Assembly (NCBI RefSeq): GCF_042683405.1
Contig: NZ_JBHUJS010000006.1
Coordinates: forward strand, 124,001 to 188,000
Direction of reading: 5' to 3'
DNA: 64,000 bases
Source: Telluria sp042683405
GTDB lineage: Bacteria > Pseudomonadota > Gammaproteobacteria > Burkholderiales > Burkholderiaceae_D
Below, in pieces: positions 41,100-50,467 of the stretch. A program made the position numbers and the translations under genes. Each line of letters begins with the position of its first letter. The stretch's first letter is position 1. The notes under the pieces were generated by a model, which worked only from the letters and a program-made list of their open reading frames with translations, did no database searches and had not been told where the DNA came from.

Positions 41100-42185
41100 T
41101 CAGGACCGCAGCGCGGCGTCGAGCAGGGTGAAGGCGTGGCGGACGGTGTCGTCGGCCATATCGAGCAGGTTGTCGCCCACGTAGAGCTCGACGTAGCTCG
41201 TCTCTGGCAGCGCGGCGTGCGACGCGCGCGTGAACATCCAGATGCCGTGCTCGCGCGCCAGCTCGTCGCGCAACGCAAGCGCGCGCTCGCGCGAGACCGG
41301 CAGGTGCAGGTGCAGCATGTTGGCCTGCGGGCTGGCCGGATTGACGCGGATGGCCGGGAACTCGCGCAGCAATCCGTACAGCCATTGCGTCCGCTCGAAG
41401 CAGGCCGGCATCGCGGCCAGGCGCTGGTCGAACTGCATGGCGGCTGCGGCGACGTAGGGCGTGCGGTGGATGACGTTCCCGCCTGTGCGGCGGAACCATT
41501 CGGCGGCCCGCGCGACAAAGCCGGCGTCGCCCAGCAGCATCGCGCCGCCCAGTCCGCCGATCCCCTTGTACATCGAGACATAGACCGAATCGAAACCGGC
41601 CGCGATCTCGCGCGCGCTGCGGCCAAGCGCGGCCGCGCATTCCCACAAACGCGCGCCGTCCATGTGCAGGTGCGCGCCGCGCGCGCGGCAGTGCGACTTG
41701 ATCGCTTCCAACTCTTCCCATGCCGGGTTCTGGCCGCCGATCTCGCGCATCGGCACTTCCATCGCGACCGCGCCCAGGCGGTCCGGAATCGCGGCCAGGT
41801 CCGCGACGGTCCACGGGCGGTAGCGGTCGCCCGCCTGCAATGCCTGGAAATGGCCGAGCAGCTGGTAGTTGGAGCGTTCGTGCACGAGGATGTGCGAGGT
41901 CGGATGCAGGGCCACCAGGCGGGAGCCGCGGTCTTCGCAGCCAAGGCGCAGCGCGGTCACCTGCGCCATCGTGCCGGTGATGCAGAATACCGCCTGCTCG
42001 AAGCCCAGCAGGTCCGCGACCTTGCGCTCGAATGACTGGATCGCGTCGCCGCTGCCGTACACATCGTGCTCGATGCCGTTGTCGGCGCACCATGCGGACA
42101 TCAGGGCGAACATCTCGGCCGGCGAGCGTGCGCGGTGCCCCGGCAGGACCGTATGGCAGGCGCGTTGCAGGCCGGCGGCGTTCAT
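41100..42185 (-). CDS. Low-specificity L-threonine aldolase / beta-eliminating lyase family
   Basis: The 361-residue PLP enzyme cleaves L-threonine (and often L-allo-threonine) to glycine and acetaldehyde. Family marks are NGIEHDVYGSGDAIQSFERK in the N-terminal part, FCITGTMAQVTALRL, HPTSHILVHE, HLHMDGARLWECAAALG with the cofactor-contacting Asp, and the Schiff-base lysine in SVYVSMYKGIGGLGGAML. I start it at ATG 42183-42185, which overlaps the stop of the ABC exporter gene (ATGA). It is the last gene of the long leftward run. Confidence 0.88.
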   Translation of the reverse strand: MNAAGLQRACHTVLPGHRARSPAEMFALMSAWCADNGIEHDVYGSGDAIQSFERKVADLLGFEQAVFCITGTMAQVTALRLGCEDRGSRLVALHPTSHILVHERSNYQLLGHFQALQAGDRYRPWTVADLAAIPDRLGAVAMEVPMREIGGQNPAWEELEAIKSHCRARGAHLHMDGARLWECAAALGRSAREIAAGFDSVYVSMYKGIGGLGGAMLLGDAGFVARAAEWFRRTGGNVIHRTPYVAAAAMQFDQRLAAMPACFERTQWLYGLLREFPAIRVNPASPQANMLHLHLPVSRERALALRDELAREHGIWMFTRASHAALPETSYVELYVGDNLLDMADDTVRHAFTLLDAALRS

Positions 42186-44002
42186 TGCGCCTCCTGATGC
42201 GTCACATGGACGGAGTGGAACTGCAGCGCCGCCAGGTTGGCATAGATGCCGCCCAGTGCGACTAGCTCCGCATGGGTGCCGGTTTCGACGACCTTGCCGT
42301 CTTCCATCACGATGATGCGGTCGGCGCGCTGCACGGTTGCCAGGCGGTGCGCGATGATCACGGTAGTGCGGCCCTGCATCGCCGTCTCGAGTGCGCCCTG
42401 GACCAGGCGTTCGGACTCGGCGTCCAGCGCGCTCGTCGCTTCGTCCAGGAGCAGCAGGGAAGGGTTCTTCAGCAGGGCGCGCGCAATCGCGATGCGCTGG
42501 CGCTGTCCGCCGGACAGGCGCACGCCGCGCTCGCCGAGGAAGGACTGGTAGCCTTGCGGCAGGCGTTCGATGAATTCGTGGGCGGCCGCCATGCGTGCAG
42601 CCTGGATGACTTCCTCGTCGGTCGCGTCCGCGCGGCCGTAGCGGATGTTCTCCATCGCGTTGGCCGAGAAGATCACCGTGTCCTGCGGCACGATGCCGAT
42701 GGCGCCGCGCAGGTCGTGCAGCGCGAGCGTGCGGATGTCGACGCCGTCCAGGGTGATCGCGCCCGACTGCGGATCGTAGAAGCGCAGGAGCAGCTGGAAC
42801 AAGGTGGTCTTGCCCGCGCCCGACGGTCCCACCACCGCCACGGTTTCGCCGGGACGGATCGAGAGCGTCAGCTGCGACAGGGCAAGGGTTTCCGGGCGCG
42901 ACGGATAGGAGAAGTTCACGTCGCGCAGCCCGATCGCCGCGCCGTCGGCGGAGCGCGGCGGCAGGGCGGCCGGATGCGCCGGTTCCTGGATCGGCGACTG
43001 GACCGCCATCAGCTCCTGCAGGCGCTCGGCGGCGCCGGCGGCGCGCTGCAATTCGCCCGCCACTTCGGCCAGGGCGCCGACCGAGCCGGCGGAAATCGCT
43101 GCGTACAGGATGAACTGGCCAAGGTCGCCGCCGGTCATGGTGCCTTCCAGGACCGCGTGCGCGCCCAGCCACAGCACGAACACGATCGCGCCGAACACCA
43201 GCAGGATGGCCAGCATGGTGAGCGTGGCGCGGGCACGGATGCGGCGCATCGCGGTAACGAATGCGTCCTCGATCGCGGCCCCGAAGCGCCGGGTTTCGAT
43301 CTGCTCGTGCGTGTAGGCCTGCACGGTCGGCATCGCATTCAGGATCTCGCCGGCCATCGCGGAGGTTTCGGCGATGCGGTCCTGCGAGTCGCGCGACAGC
43401 TTGCGTACGCGGCGGCCGAACAGCACGATCGGCAGCACCACCAGCACCAGCAGGCCGATGATGATCGACGCCAGCCGCGGGCTGGTCACGAACAGCATCA
43501 CCAGGCCACCCAGGAACATCAGCGTATTGCGCAGCGCCTGCGAGACATTGGTGCCGACCACGGTCTGCACCAGCGTGGTGTCGCCGGTCATGCGCGACAG
43601 GACTTCGCCGGTCTGCGTCGTTTCGAAGAATTCCGGACTCTGGCGCAGCACGTGGCGGTACACCGCGTTGCGGATATCCGCGGTGATGCGCTCGCCCAGC
43701 CAGGAGACGGTGAAGTAGCGCGCCGCGGTGCCGGTGGCCAGCAGGGCGGCCAGCCCGAACAGCGTCAGGAAGGTCGTATTCACGTTCTGGATGCCGTGCG
43801 CGCCGGCGGCGGCGCCGAAGCCCTGGTCGATCATCTGCTTGAACGCGGCGGGAATCGCCAGCGTGGACGCGGCGGTCACCACCAGCGCAATCAAGGCAAA
43901 GATCACCTGGGCACGGTAGGGGCGGAAAAACGGCGCGAGGCCAAACAGGCTGGAAATGCTGCCCTTGCGGTCCTGGTCCTGCGCGGTGGAGCTATTGGTC
44001 AT
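42182..44002 (-). CDS. ABC exporter, fused permease-ATPase (MsbA-like / lipid or drug exporter)
   Basis: The 606-residue half-transporter has six TM segments (about 30-325), including FETTQTGEVLSRMTGDT with coupling helices, and a C-terminal ATPase with Walker A GPSGAGKTT (about 404), signature LSGGQRQRIAIARALL and Walker B LLLLDEATSALD. This is the type IV exporter fold shared by MsbA and multidrug exporters such as BmrA; the substrate cannot be assigned. It works as a homodimer. It starts 18 bp after the AttH-like gene and overlaps the threonine aldolase gene. Confidence 0.9.
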   Translation of the reverse strand: MTNSSTAQDQDRKGSISSLFGLAPFFRPYRAQVIFALIALVVTAASTLAIPAAFKQMIDQGFGAAAGAHGIQNVNTTFLTLFGLAALLATGTAARYFTVSWLGERITADIRNAVYRHVLRQSPEFFETTQTGEVLSRMTGDTTLVQTVVGTNVSQALRNTLMFLGGLVMLFVTSPRLASIIIGLLVLVVLPIVLFGRRVRKLSRDSQDRIAETSAMAGEILNAMPTVQAYTHEQIETRRFGAAIEDAFVTAMRRIRARATLTMLAILLVFGAIVFVLWLGAHAVLEGTMTGGDLGQFILYAAISAGSVGALAEVAGELQRAAGAAERLQELMAVQSPIQEPAHPAALPPRSADGAAIGLRDVNFSYPSRPETLALSQLTLSIRPGETVAVVGPSGAGKTTLFQLLLRFYDPQSGAITLDGVDIRTLALHDLRGAIGIVPQDTVIFSANAMENIRYGRADATDEEVIQAARMAAAHEFIERLPQGYQSFLGERGVRLSGGQRQRIAIARALLKNPSLLLLDEATSALDAESERLVQGALETAMQGRTTVIIAHRLATVQRADRIIVMEDGKVVETGTHAELVALGGIYANLAALQFHSVHVTHQEAQ

Positions 44003-44020
44003 TGGTTCTGCTGCTTGTTC

Positions 44021-45076
44021 TTAAAGTTGTATGGGGTCGACATAACCCGTCATTTCAAGGTATCCCTGTCCTGCGCGCCTGCCTTCGCGTTCCACCGTGA
44101 CCGCACCTTCCCAATAGACGGCGCCGGTGGAGCGGCGCGAGTCCAGCTCCTGGTCGTCCTGCAAGGGCTTGATCTGCCAGGTCGCCGAACCGGTGCGAAG
44201 CTCGGTCGCGACCGGATACTCGGCATTGGTGCGCGGCGAACGCCAGTGCGCGCGCGGCGTAAATACCACCTCGCCGGGCGCGAATCGGGACACCCTGCCT
44301 GCGGCGTCGCGCAGGGTCGCATGGGCCCATAGTTTACCACCTTGCTTACTCCTGATCTGGAAAGCCATCAGTGCCGAGCCGTCGTCGAGGTTCAGCCCGA
44401 CCCAGTCCCAGCCGGCGGCGTCCGGGTCCAGCGCTTCGCTCGACCATTCGTGGTCCAGCCAGGCCGTCCCGCTCACCGCGCCGCGCGACGTGCTTCCGCT
44501 CACGGCCAGATGCGGCTCGCTGTAGTAGTAGCTGGCCTGCGCGGGATTCGGTCCCTTGCGCGAGAAGCCGCCTTCGCCCTGGACCAGCACGGGCTGGGTG
44601 GGCGTCAAGCGCAGGTCGAGGTTGAATTCGCGGGCCCGCAGCCGCACCCTGTAGGCGCCGTCCGCGCCCCGTTGCATGGTCCAGCCGTCCAGGCGGATAT
44701 CGGTGTCGCCGACCCTGGCCTGCGCCAGCCCGAAACCTTCGCGCGCGCTGCGCTGGTCGTGCAGCAGTCGCCCGGTCGCCGGATCGGACAGCGCCGCATG
44801 GCCGATCACCAGCTGGCGCGCGGCAAAGCGGCTCGGATTGTGGCGCGCCAGGCCGGTGGCGCTGCGGAAGAACGTGACCTGGAAGCCGAGCGGCTTGCCG
44901 CTGGTGGTCTTGAGCCAGCCCGTCACGTACCACCATTCGGTCTTGAAGGCCGGATGGGCGCCGTAGTCGCGCGGGAAGGCCAGCGGCTGACCGGGCGTCA
45001 CGGGCGCGAATGCGGGCGCCGCCGCGCACCACTGCGCGGCCAGCAGCAACAGCGGCAGGAGCAGCCGGCGCAGCAT
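44021..45076 (-). CDS. AttH / CrtC-like lipocalin-type protein with signal peptide
   Basis: The 351-residue protein has a signal peptide (MLRRLLLPLLLLAAQWCAAA) and a double-lipocalin domain marked by AHPAFKTEWWYVTGWL, QVTFFRS, SYYYSEPHLAVSG, GTAWLDHEWSS and WDWVGLNLDDG. These features match the AttH and carotenoid 1,2-hydratase (CrtC) group. No carotenoid gene is nearby, and its ATG overlaps the stop of an FtsX-type permease by 1 nt, so the AttEFGH-type context is the better guide. Its job is probably to handle a hydrophobic compound in the envelope. The Cys in WCAAA could make it a lipoprotein, but the lipobox is not canonical. Confidence 0.8.
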   Translation of the reverse strand: MLRRLLLPLLLLAAQWCAAAPAFAPVTPGQPLAFPRDYGAHPAFKTEWWYVTGWLKTTSGKPLGFQVTFFRSATGLARHNPSRFAARQLVIGHAALSDPATGRLLHDQRSAREGFGLAQARVGDTDIRLDGWTMQRGADGAYRVRLRAREFNLDLRLTPTQPVLVQGEGGFSRKGPNPAQASYYYSEPHLAVSGSTSRGAVSGTAWLDHEWSSEALDPDAAGWDWVGLNLDDGSALMAFQIRSKQGGKLWAHATLRDAAGRVSRFAPGEVVFTPRAHWRSPRTNAEYPVATELRTGSATWQIKPLQDDQELDSRRSTGAVYWEGAVTVEREGRRAGQGYLEMTGYVDPIQL

Positions 45077-47610
45077 CACCAGTCCTCCCGCACCGCGCGC
45101 AAGGGGCCGCCGGACAGCGCAAAGCGCCCGGACACCAGCGCCGTCGCGACGGAGGCCACGACGAGTGCGGCCGCCACCGCCGCGAGCAGCATCCACGGCA
45201 GGTGCAGTTCCATGGTCCAGTGGAAGGACTGCGGGTTCACCACGAACACCAGCACCAGGCTGATCGCAAAGCCAAGCGCAAAGCCGCAAGCCACGCCGAG
45301 CACGGCCAGCAGCAGGCCTTCGGCAGCAAGGATGCCGAGCACCTGGCCGCGGGTGAGGCCCACATGGCGCAGCATGCCGAATTCGCGCGCCCGGGCCAGC
45401 GTCTGGGCCGAGAAGGTGGCCGCGACGCCGGACATGCCGATCGCGATGGCCACGGCTTCGAGCAGGTAGGTCACGGCAAAGCTGCGGTCGAAGATCGCCA
45501 GGCTCATGGCGCGGATTTCGCCCGGTTCGGTCAGCTCGAGCTGCTTGCCGAAGGGCAGGTCACGCACTTGCCCCATGACCGTGCCCGCTGCTGCGCCCTC
45601 GCGCAGCCAGACGGCGGCATCGGTGGCGTCACGGTCCCCCGTGAGCGCCTGGTAGTCCTCGGCCCGGATCTGTACCGCGCCGAACTGGCGCGCGTAATCG
45701 CGCCACACGCCTGCAACGAAGAAGCGGCGCATGCCGCCGCCGACCGGCAGCTCGAGCCATTGGCCGGGAGCCGTGCCGTACAGGTCCAGCATCGCTTCCG
45801 AGACCCAGGCCGGCATGGCTCCGGCCGGCACCGGGAGCGCCGCGCCGGTGAGCGGCATGATGTCGCCAGGCTTGCCGGGATCGATCGGCCTGGCCAGCAG
45901 CGCCACCGGCGGCCGGGCCGGGTCGAGCGACAGCTGGCGCATGCGCAGGAAGTTCACCCGTTCGACGCCCGGGATCGAGGCTATGGCCTGCTGTTCGGCA
46001 GGACCAAGCGCCGCGGTGGCGCCGCCGGAAGCGCTGCGGATGTACACATCCGCCGGGAGCACCTGCACCAGCCAGGCGTCCACCGAGTCGCGGAAGCTGG
46101 AGACCATGATGGCCATCGCCACCATCAGGCTGAAGCTGGCCAGCACGCCGCCCAGCGCGATCGAGGCCTGCCCGCTGGCGTTGGCGAGGCGCGCCAGCGC
46201 CAGTCCCCCAACCGCGCCGCCGGGCTTCGTGCGCGACAGCAGCCGGAACAGCACGGCGGCAATGCGCGGCATCAGGGCGATCGCGCCGACCAGCATCAGG
46301 GCGATGGCGATGTAGGCAAACAGCGGCAGCCCGCCCACCGGCGGCGCCTGCGTCAGCAGCGCGCCGGCCGCGAGGAGCAGCAGGCCCGGCCAGGCGCGCG
46401 ACAGCCGGTTCAGCGCAGCGTCGCCGGCGCCGGACTTGAGCGCCACCGCCGGCGCCGCGCGCGACGCCTCCAGCGCGGGCGCAGCGCAGCCGGCCAGTGC
46501 GACCAGCGTCCCCAGGATGAAATAGCCGAGCGCCGCCGCGGGAGCGAAGTGCACCTGCGGCTGCACGCCGGGGAAGTAGCCGCCGCCAAGGTCGCCGCCG
46601 AACAGGTGCAGCACCGCATATGCCAGCCCATAGCCGCCCGCGATGCCCAGCGCCGATCCGATCATGCCCAGTGCAGCGCCCTCCGCCAGTACCTGGGCGA
46701 GCAGTGCGCGGCGTTCCAGGCCCAGCACGCGCAGCAGCGCAAACTGGCTGCGGCGGCGGATGACCGACAGCGCCTGCGTGGAGAACACCAGGAAGGCGCC
46801 GGTGAACAAGGCGACCAGCGCCAGTACGGTGAGGTTGACGCGGTAGGCCCGGCTCATGGTGCCGACGCGGCTTTCCTGCGTGAGCGCGGCATCGGTGACC
46901 ACGAAGCGGCCCGGCGCGCGCCGTTCCAGGTCCGCCGACAGGCTCGCCATGAAGCGCGCGGTGTCGATGCCGGGCGCGAGCTTGAGGTCGATCCGCGACA
47001 GCTTGCCGAGCCTGTCGAAGCGCCACTGCACGCCGGCGATGTCCATCACGCCGAGGCGCTGGCCGGTGCGCGCGCCGGGCACCGTGCCGGCCACGCGCAG
47101 CACCACTTCCCGGGTGCCGCTCAGGACGGCCAGGCTGGACCCGGCTTTGACGCCGAGCCGGTTCGATGCGGCTTGCGACAGGAACAGCGTGTCGTCGGCC
47201 ATGGTATCGAGCATGGCGCCCTTGGCCGGCACGCCGACAAGGCCGGGCGAGACGGCAGTCGCGCGCATGGCATCGATGCCGATGATCCTCAGGGGGGCTT
47301 GCTGGCCGGGCAGGGCGGCGGCCACTTCGAGCACCGGACTGGCAGCGGCGACGCCTTCGCGCTGCGCCAGGTCGGGGTAGATCGCTTCGTCGAAGACGCC
47401 CTCGCGGCCCTCCACGCGCAGGTCCGCTTCGCCGGACAGGCTGCGCGCGGCGGCGGAGAACTCGTTCAGTGCGGCTGCATTGATCAGGTGGATCGCGAAC
47501 CCCATCGCAACGCCGACGGCGATGGCCGCCACGGCGACCAGCGCGCGCATGGGCTGCGCGCGCCACTCGCCCGCGAGCATCCAGCGCCAGAGGAGGGTCA
47601 GCCGGGGCAT
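45076..47610 (-). CDS. FtsX-family ABC transporter permease (844 aa) without a neighbouring ATPase
   Basis: The large permease has a TM segment near 23-45, a periplasmic domain, a three-TM FtsX block (about 260-390), a second set starting near 415 and a final three-TM block (about 715-830). Both blocks carry coupling stretches, SQFALLRVLGLERRALLAQV and AREFGMLRHVGLTRGQVLGI. It resembles a fusion of the AttF and AttG permeases. It is coupled to the AttH-like gene below and overlaps the DUF4124 gene above by 13 bp. A LolD-type ATPase would be needed for activity, and none is encoded in this run of genes. Confidence 0.87.
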   Translation of the reverse strand: MPRLTLLWRWMLAGEWRAQPMRALVAVAAIAVGVAMGFAIHLINAAALNEFSAAARSLSGEADLRVEGREGVFDEAIYPDLAQREGVAAASPVLEVAAALPGQQAPLRIIGIDAMRATAVSPGLVGVPAKGAMLDTMADDTLFLSQAASNRLGVKAGSSLAVLSGTREVVLRVAGTVPGARTGQRLGVMDIAGVQWRFDRLGKLSRIDLKLAPGIDTARFMASLSADLERRAPGRFVVTDAALTQESRVGTMSRAYRVNLTVLALVALFTGAFLVFSTQALSVIRRRSQFALLRVLGLERRALLAQVLAEGAALGMIGSALGIAGGYGLAYAVLHLFGGDLGGGYFPGVQPQVHFAPAAALGYFILGTLVALAGCAAPALEASRAAPAVALKSGAGDAALNRLSRAWPGLLLLAAGALLTQAPPVGGLPLFAYIAIALMLVGAIALMPRIAAVLFRLLSRTKPGGAVGGLALARLANASGQASIALGGVLASFSLMVAMAIMVSSFRDSVDAWLVQVLPADVYIRSASGGATAALGPAEQQAIASIPGVERVNFLRMRQLSLDPARPPVALLARPIDPGKPGDIMPLTGAALPVPAGAMPAWVSEAMLDLYGTAPGQWLELPVGGGMRRFFVAGVWRDYARQFGAVQIRAEDYQALTGDRDATDAAVWLREGAAAGTVMGQVRDLPFGKQLELTEPGEIRAMSLAIFDRSFAVTYLLEAVAIAIGMSGVAATFSAQTLARAREFGMLRHVGLTRGQVLGILAAEGLLLAVLGVACGFALGFAISLVLVFVVNPQSFHWTMELHLPWMLLAAVAAALVVASVATALVSGRFALSGGPLRAVREDW

Positions 47611-48038
47611 TCGACCTTCAGCGCTTCGGCCGCGCGGTCGGCCTTGCGGCGCAGGATGCGCGACTGGTCGCTGTCGCGCGCGTTGCGTGCGTCGTCATCG
47701 GCCCATTTCTTTTGCAGGCGCAGCTTTTCGCAGCGCTGGTGGCGCTGCGCCGCATCGCGCAACATGCGTGCGCGCACCCGTTCATGCTGCGCTTCGCGCT
47801 GCCGGCGCTCCGCGCCGAGCTGGTCTGCCAGCGCTTTCTGGCGCTGCAGTTCGGCCTCCGGAGCGGGCTGTGGCGCGGCCGCCGGCGCGGGCGGTGGCAC
47901 CTCCAGTTGCGTCACCCGGGCGCCGGGACAGGGCGATTCGGAGTAGGTCACTTTGCCATTGTGGGTGCATTTGAAGACTTGCGCGCCTGCGGCGCTGGAG
48001 ACGGTGAGGCAGAGCAGGATGGTCGCGGCGCGCAGCAT
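47598..48038 (-). CDS. DUF4124 domain-containing periplasmic protein
   Basis: The 146-residue protein has a signal peptide (MLRAATILLCLTVSSAAGAQ) followed by VFKCTHNGKVTYSESPCPGA, the DUF4124 core with two cysteines that probably form a disulphide. The rest is a charged, glutamine- and arginine-rich stretch likely to form a coiled coil (about 60-140). DUF4124 proteins are common in beta- and gammaproteobacteria and have no established function. Its 3' end overlaps the permease gene by 13 bp. Confidence 0.83.
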   Translation of the reverse strand: MLRAATILLCLTVSSAAGAQVFKCTHNGKVTYSESPCPGARVTQLEVPPPAPAAAPQPAPEAELQRQKALADQLGAERRQREAQHERVRARMLRDAAQRHQRCEKLRLQKKWADDDARNARDSDQSRILRRKADRAAEALKVECPG

Positions 48039-48047
48039 GGTGTCCCC

Positions 48048-49457
48048 CTAGAGTATCTTCCCGGGGTTCATGATGCCGAGCGGGTCCAGCGCGGCTTTGA
48101 TCGCACGCATCATGTCGAGTTCCACCGGCGGCTTGTAGCGTTCCAGTTCCCCGCGCTTGAGCGCGCCGATGCCGTGTTCGGCCGAGATCGAGCCGCCGTG
48201 CGCGGCCACGCTGTCGTGCACGATGCGGTTCACCGCGTGCTGGTGCACCAGGAAGTCCTCGTCCACGCCGCCCGGCGGCGGAGCGACGTTGAAGTGCAAG
48301 TTGCCGTCGCCCAGATGGCCGAAGCACACCAGCTGGCAGCCCGGGAAGCCGAGCTGCAACTCGGCGGCGGTGTCGCGGATGAACGCGGGGATCAGCGATA
48401 CGGGCAGCGAAATATCGTGCTTGATGTTCTTGCCCTCTGCGGCCTGCGCCAGCGGAATGTGCTCGCGCAGCCGCCACAGGTCGCGCGCCTGTCCCACCGA
48501 CGACGGCACCACGGCTTCGAGCGAAGCGTCTTCCGCGAGCGCTGCGCCGAGGCTGTGTTCCAGCAGCTGCGTGGCGTGCTCCTGCGACTCGCTGCTTTCC
48601 ACATCGACCAGCGCGTAATACGGCGACGGCGCGCGGAACGGCTGCGGCAGCGCGGGGAAATGGCGCGCCACCAGCTGCATGCACAGGTCGGACACCAGTT
48701 CGAATGCGGTGAGCCCGGCGCCGCACTCGTCCTGCAGGCGCGAGAGCAGTCCCAGCGCGGCCTCCGGCGATGCCAGCGCGACCAGCGCGGTGGCCGAACC
48801 GCGCGGCTGCGGATACAGCTTGAGCACCGCTGCGGTGATGACGCCCAGCGTGCCCTCCGCGCCGACGAAAAGGTCGCGCAGCGAATACCCGGTGTTGTCC
48901 TTGCGCAGGCCACGCAGGCCGTCCCAGACCTCGCCCGACGGCGTGACTACTTCCAGCCCGAGGCACAGGTCGCGCGCATTGCCGTAGCGGAGGACGGCGG
49001 TGCCGCCCGCATTGGTGGACAGGTTGCCACCGATGGTGCAGCTTCCTTCGGACGCAAGCGACAGCGGGAACAGGCAGCCATGGACGGCCGCGGTTTCCTG
49101 CACCTGCTGCAGCAGGCAGCCGGCATCGACGGTCATGGTGCGGTTCGCCGGATCGACGGCGCGGATGCGGTTCAGCCGCGCCAGCGACAGCACGACCGCC
49201 TCGCCGCTGGCGTCGGGCACGCTGCCCAGCACGAGGCCGGTGCGCCCGCCCTGCGGCACGATCGGCACCTGGGCGGCGGCGCAGGCACGCACCAGCGCCG
49301 CCACCTCTTCGACGCTGCCCGGGCGCAGCACGGCGCGCGCGCGGCCCGTAAAGCGGCCGCGCCAGTCGGTGAGGAAAGGCTCCATGCCCGCCACATCGGC
49401 CAGTACGTGCCCGTCGCCGACGATCGCGCAGCAGGTGTCGAGGAAGGAGTCGCTCAT
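48048..49457 (-). CDS. FAD-binding oxidoreductase, GlcD / D-2-hydroxyacid dehydrogenase type
   Basis: The 469-residue flavoprotein belongs to the FAD-linked oxidase family (PCMH-type FAD domain plus FAD-oxidase C domain). Visible marks are VPIVPQGGRTGLVLGSVP, SEGSCTIGGNLSTNAGGTAV with GNARDLCLGLEVVTPSGEVW, CFGHLGDGNLHFNV and the C-terminal SAEHGIGALKRGELERYKPP and DPLGIMNPGKIL. Members oxidise D-lactate, D-2-hydroxyglutarate or glycolate; the substrate cannot be fixed here. No glcE or glcF gene is adjacent. The ATG overlaps the stop of the DUF2069 gene (ATGA). Confidence 0.9.
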   Translation of the reverse strand: MSDSFLDTCCAIVGDGHVLADVAGMEPFLTDWRGRFTGRARAVLRPGSVEEVAALVRACAAAQVPIVPQGGRTGLVLGSVPDASGEAVVLSLARLNRIRAVDPANRTMTVDAGCLLQQVQETAAVHGCLFPLSLASEGSCTIGGNLSTNAGGTAVLRYGNARDLCLGLEVVTPSGEVWDGLRGLRKDNTGYSLRDLFVGAEGTLGVITAAVLKLYPQPRGSATALVALASPEAALGLLSRLQDECGAGLTAFELVSDLCMQLVARHFPALPQPFRAPSPYYALVDVESSESQEHATQLLEHSLGAALAEDASLEAVVPSSVGQARDLWRLREHIPLAQAAEGKNIKHDISLPVSLIPAFIRDTAAELQLGFPGCQLVCFGHLGDGNLHFNVAPPPGGVDEDFLVHQHAVNRIVHDSVAAHGGSISAEHGIGALKRGELERYKPPVELDMMRAIKAALDPLGIMNPGKIL

Positions 49458-49849
49458 TTTGTCCCGTTGACGCGTTCCAGCAGTTCCTTGGCCATCTTGC
49501 GCGCGGCCTTCTTGTAAGGCCGCAGGAACAGCAGGGTACAGGTGAAGTACACCACCACCAGCACCGCTTCGCCCCAGGCCATCAGCGCGGACAGCGGCCC
49601 GGTGTCGCTGTAGGCCCGCACCACGCCTTCGGCGAAGTAGAGCAGGATGACCATCGAAGACCATTGCAGGGTGTAGATGTCGCGGCGGATGGCGCCGATC
49701 AGCGGCAGCAGCAGCGGCACCGCCTTGAGCGCCAGCAGGCTGCCGCCCGGGCGCAGCGGCGCGACCACGGTTTCCCAAGCCACCAGCCAGGCGATCAGCA
49801 GGGCCATGCTGGCGACGGCGCCACGATGGAAGACTTTTTGCGCATCCAT
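49454..49849 (-). CDS. DUF2069 membrane protein
   Basis: The 131-residue protein has four predicted TM helices. The segments GSLLALKAVPLLLPLIGAIR, YTLQWSSMVILLYFAEGVVR and AVLVVVYFTCTLLFLRPYKK are typical of DUF2069, which often lies next to wrbA in betaproteobacteria. The start shares one base with the wrbA stop (TGATG), so it is coupled to wrbA. Function is unknown. Confidence 0.85.
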   Translation of the reverse strand: MDAQKVFHRGAVASMALLIAWLVAWETVVAPLRPGGSLLALKAVPLLLPLIGAIRRDIYTLQWSSMVILLYFAEGVVRAYSDTGPLSALMAWGEAVLVVVYFTCTLLFLRPYKKAARKMAKELLERVNGTK

Positions 49850-50463
49850 CAGCGGACTCCTTCGAGGCGGGCGACGGTTTCGGCAAGCCGGCGGCCGAGC
49901 GCGACCGCGAGCTTCTTTTCGTCCTCGCTGATCGGGCGGTTGTTATCCAGGCCGGCCCAGTGCGAGGCGCCGTACGGGCCGCCGCCGGATTCGGTCGTCA
50001 TCAGCTCCGGGTGCGAATAGGGCAGGCCCATGACCAGCATCCCATGGTGCAGCAGCGGGATCATCATCGACAGCAGGGTCGATTCCTGGCCGCCGTGCAG
50101 GCTGCCGGTGGAGGTGAATACGACTGCCGGCTTGCCGGTCAGGCTGCCGGACAGCCATTCGGTCGCGGTCCCGTCGAGGAAGTACTTCACGCTTGCCGCC
50201 ATATTGCCGAAGCGGGTGGGCGAACCGAGCGCGAGGCCAGCGCATTCGTCCAGGTCCGAGCGTTCGACATACGGCGCGCCCTTGGCCGGGACGTCCGGCT
50301 CGACCGCTTCGGCGACGGTGGACACGGCCGGCACGGTGCGGATGCGTGCGTCGATACCGGGAACGCTTTCGATGCCCTGGGCGATGAGTTCGGCCAGTTT
50401 GCGGGTCGCGCCGTGACGCGAGTAGAACAATACGAGAATAATCGGGTTGGATGCTTTCATCAT
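49849..50463 (-). CDS. wrbA: NAD(P)H:quinone oxidoreductase WrbA (flavodoxin-like)
   Basis: WrbA is an FMN-binding, tetrameric quinone reductase that makes two-electron reductions and limits oxidative stress. The 204-residue protein has the flavodoxin phosphate loop YSRHGATRKLAELIAQGIES and the flavin-contacting GSPTRFGNMAASVKYFLDGT, then FTSTGSLHGGQESTLLSMM. It may start at 50463 or at the adjacent ATG at 50460. It is the first gene of the long leftward run. A consensus TATAAT ends only 4 nt before the start. Confidence 0.93.
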   Translation of the reverse strand: MMKASNPIILVLFYSRHGATRKLAELIAQGIESVPGIDARIRTVPAVSTVAEAVEPDVPAKGAPYVERSDLDECAGLALGSPTRFGNMAASVKYFLDGTATEWLSGSLTGKPAVVFTSTGSLHGGQESTLLSMMIPLLHHGMLVMGLPYSHPELMTTESGGGPYGASHWAGLDNNRPISEDEKKLAVALGRRLAETVARLEGVR

Positions 50464-50467
50464 TGGT

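Noticed and set aside
44021..45076. Carotenoid 1,2-hydratase (CrtC) as the function of the AttH-like gene.
   Set aside because: The fold resembles CrtC, but no carotenoid gene is nearby and the coupling to an FtsX permease fits the AttH setting better.
45010..47946. A 978-codon open frame on the plus strand opposite the FtsX permease.
   Set aside because: Shadow of a real permease gene; low-complexity Arg/Gln/His-rich translation without motifs.
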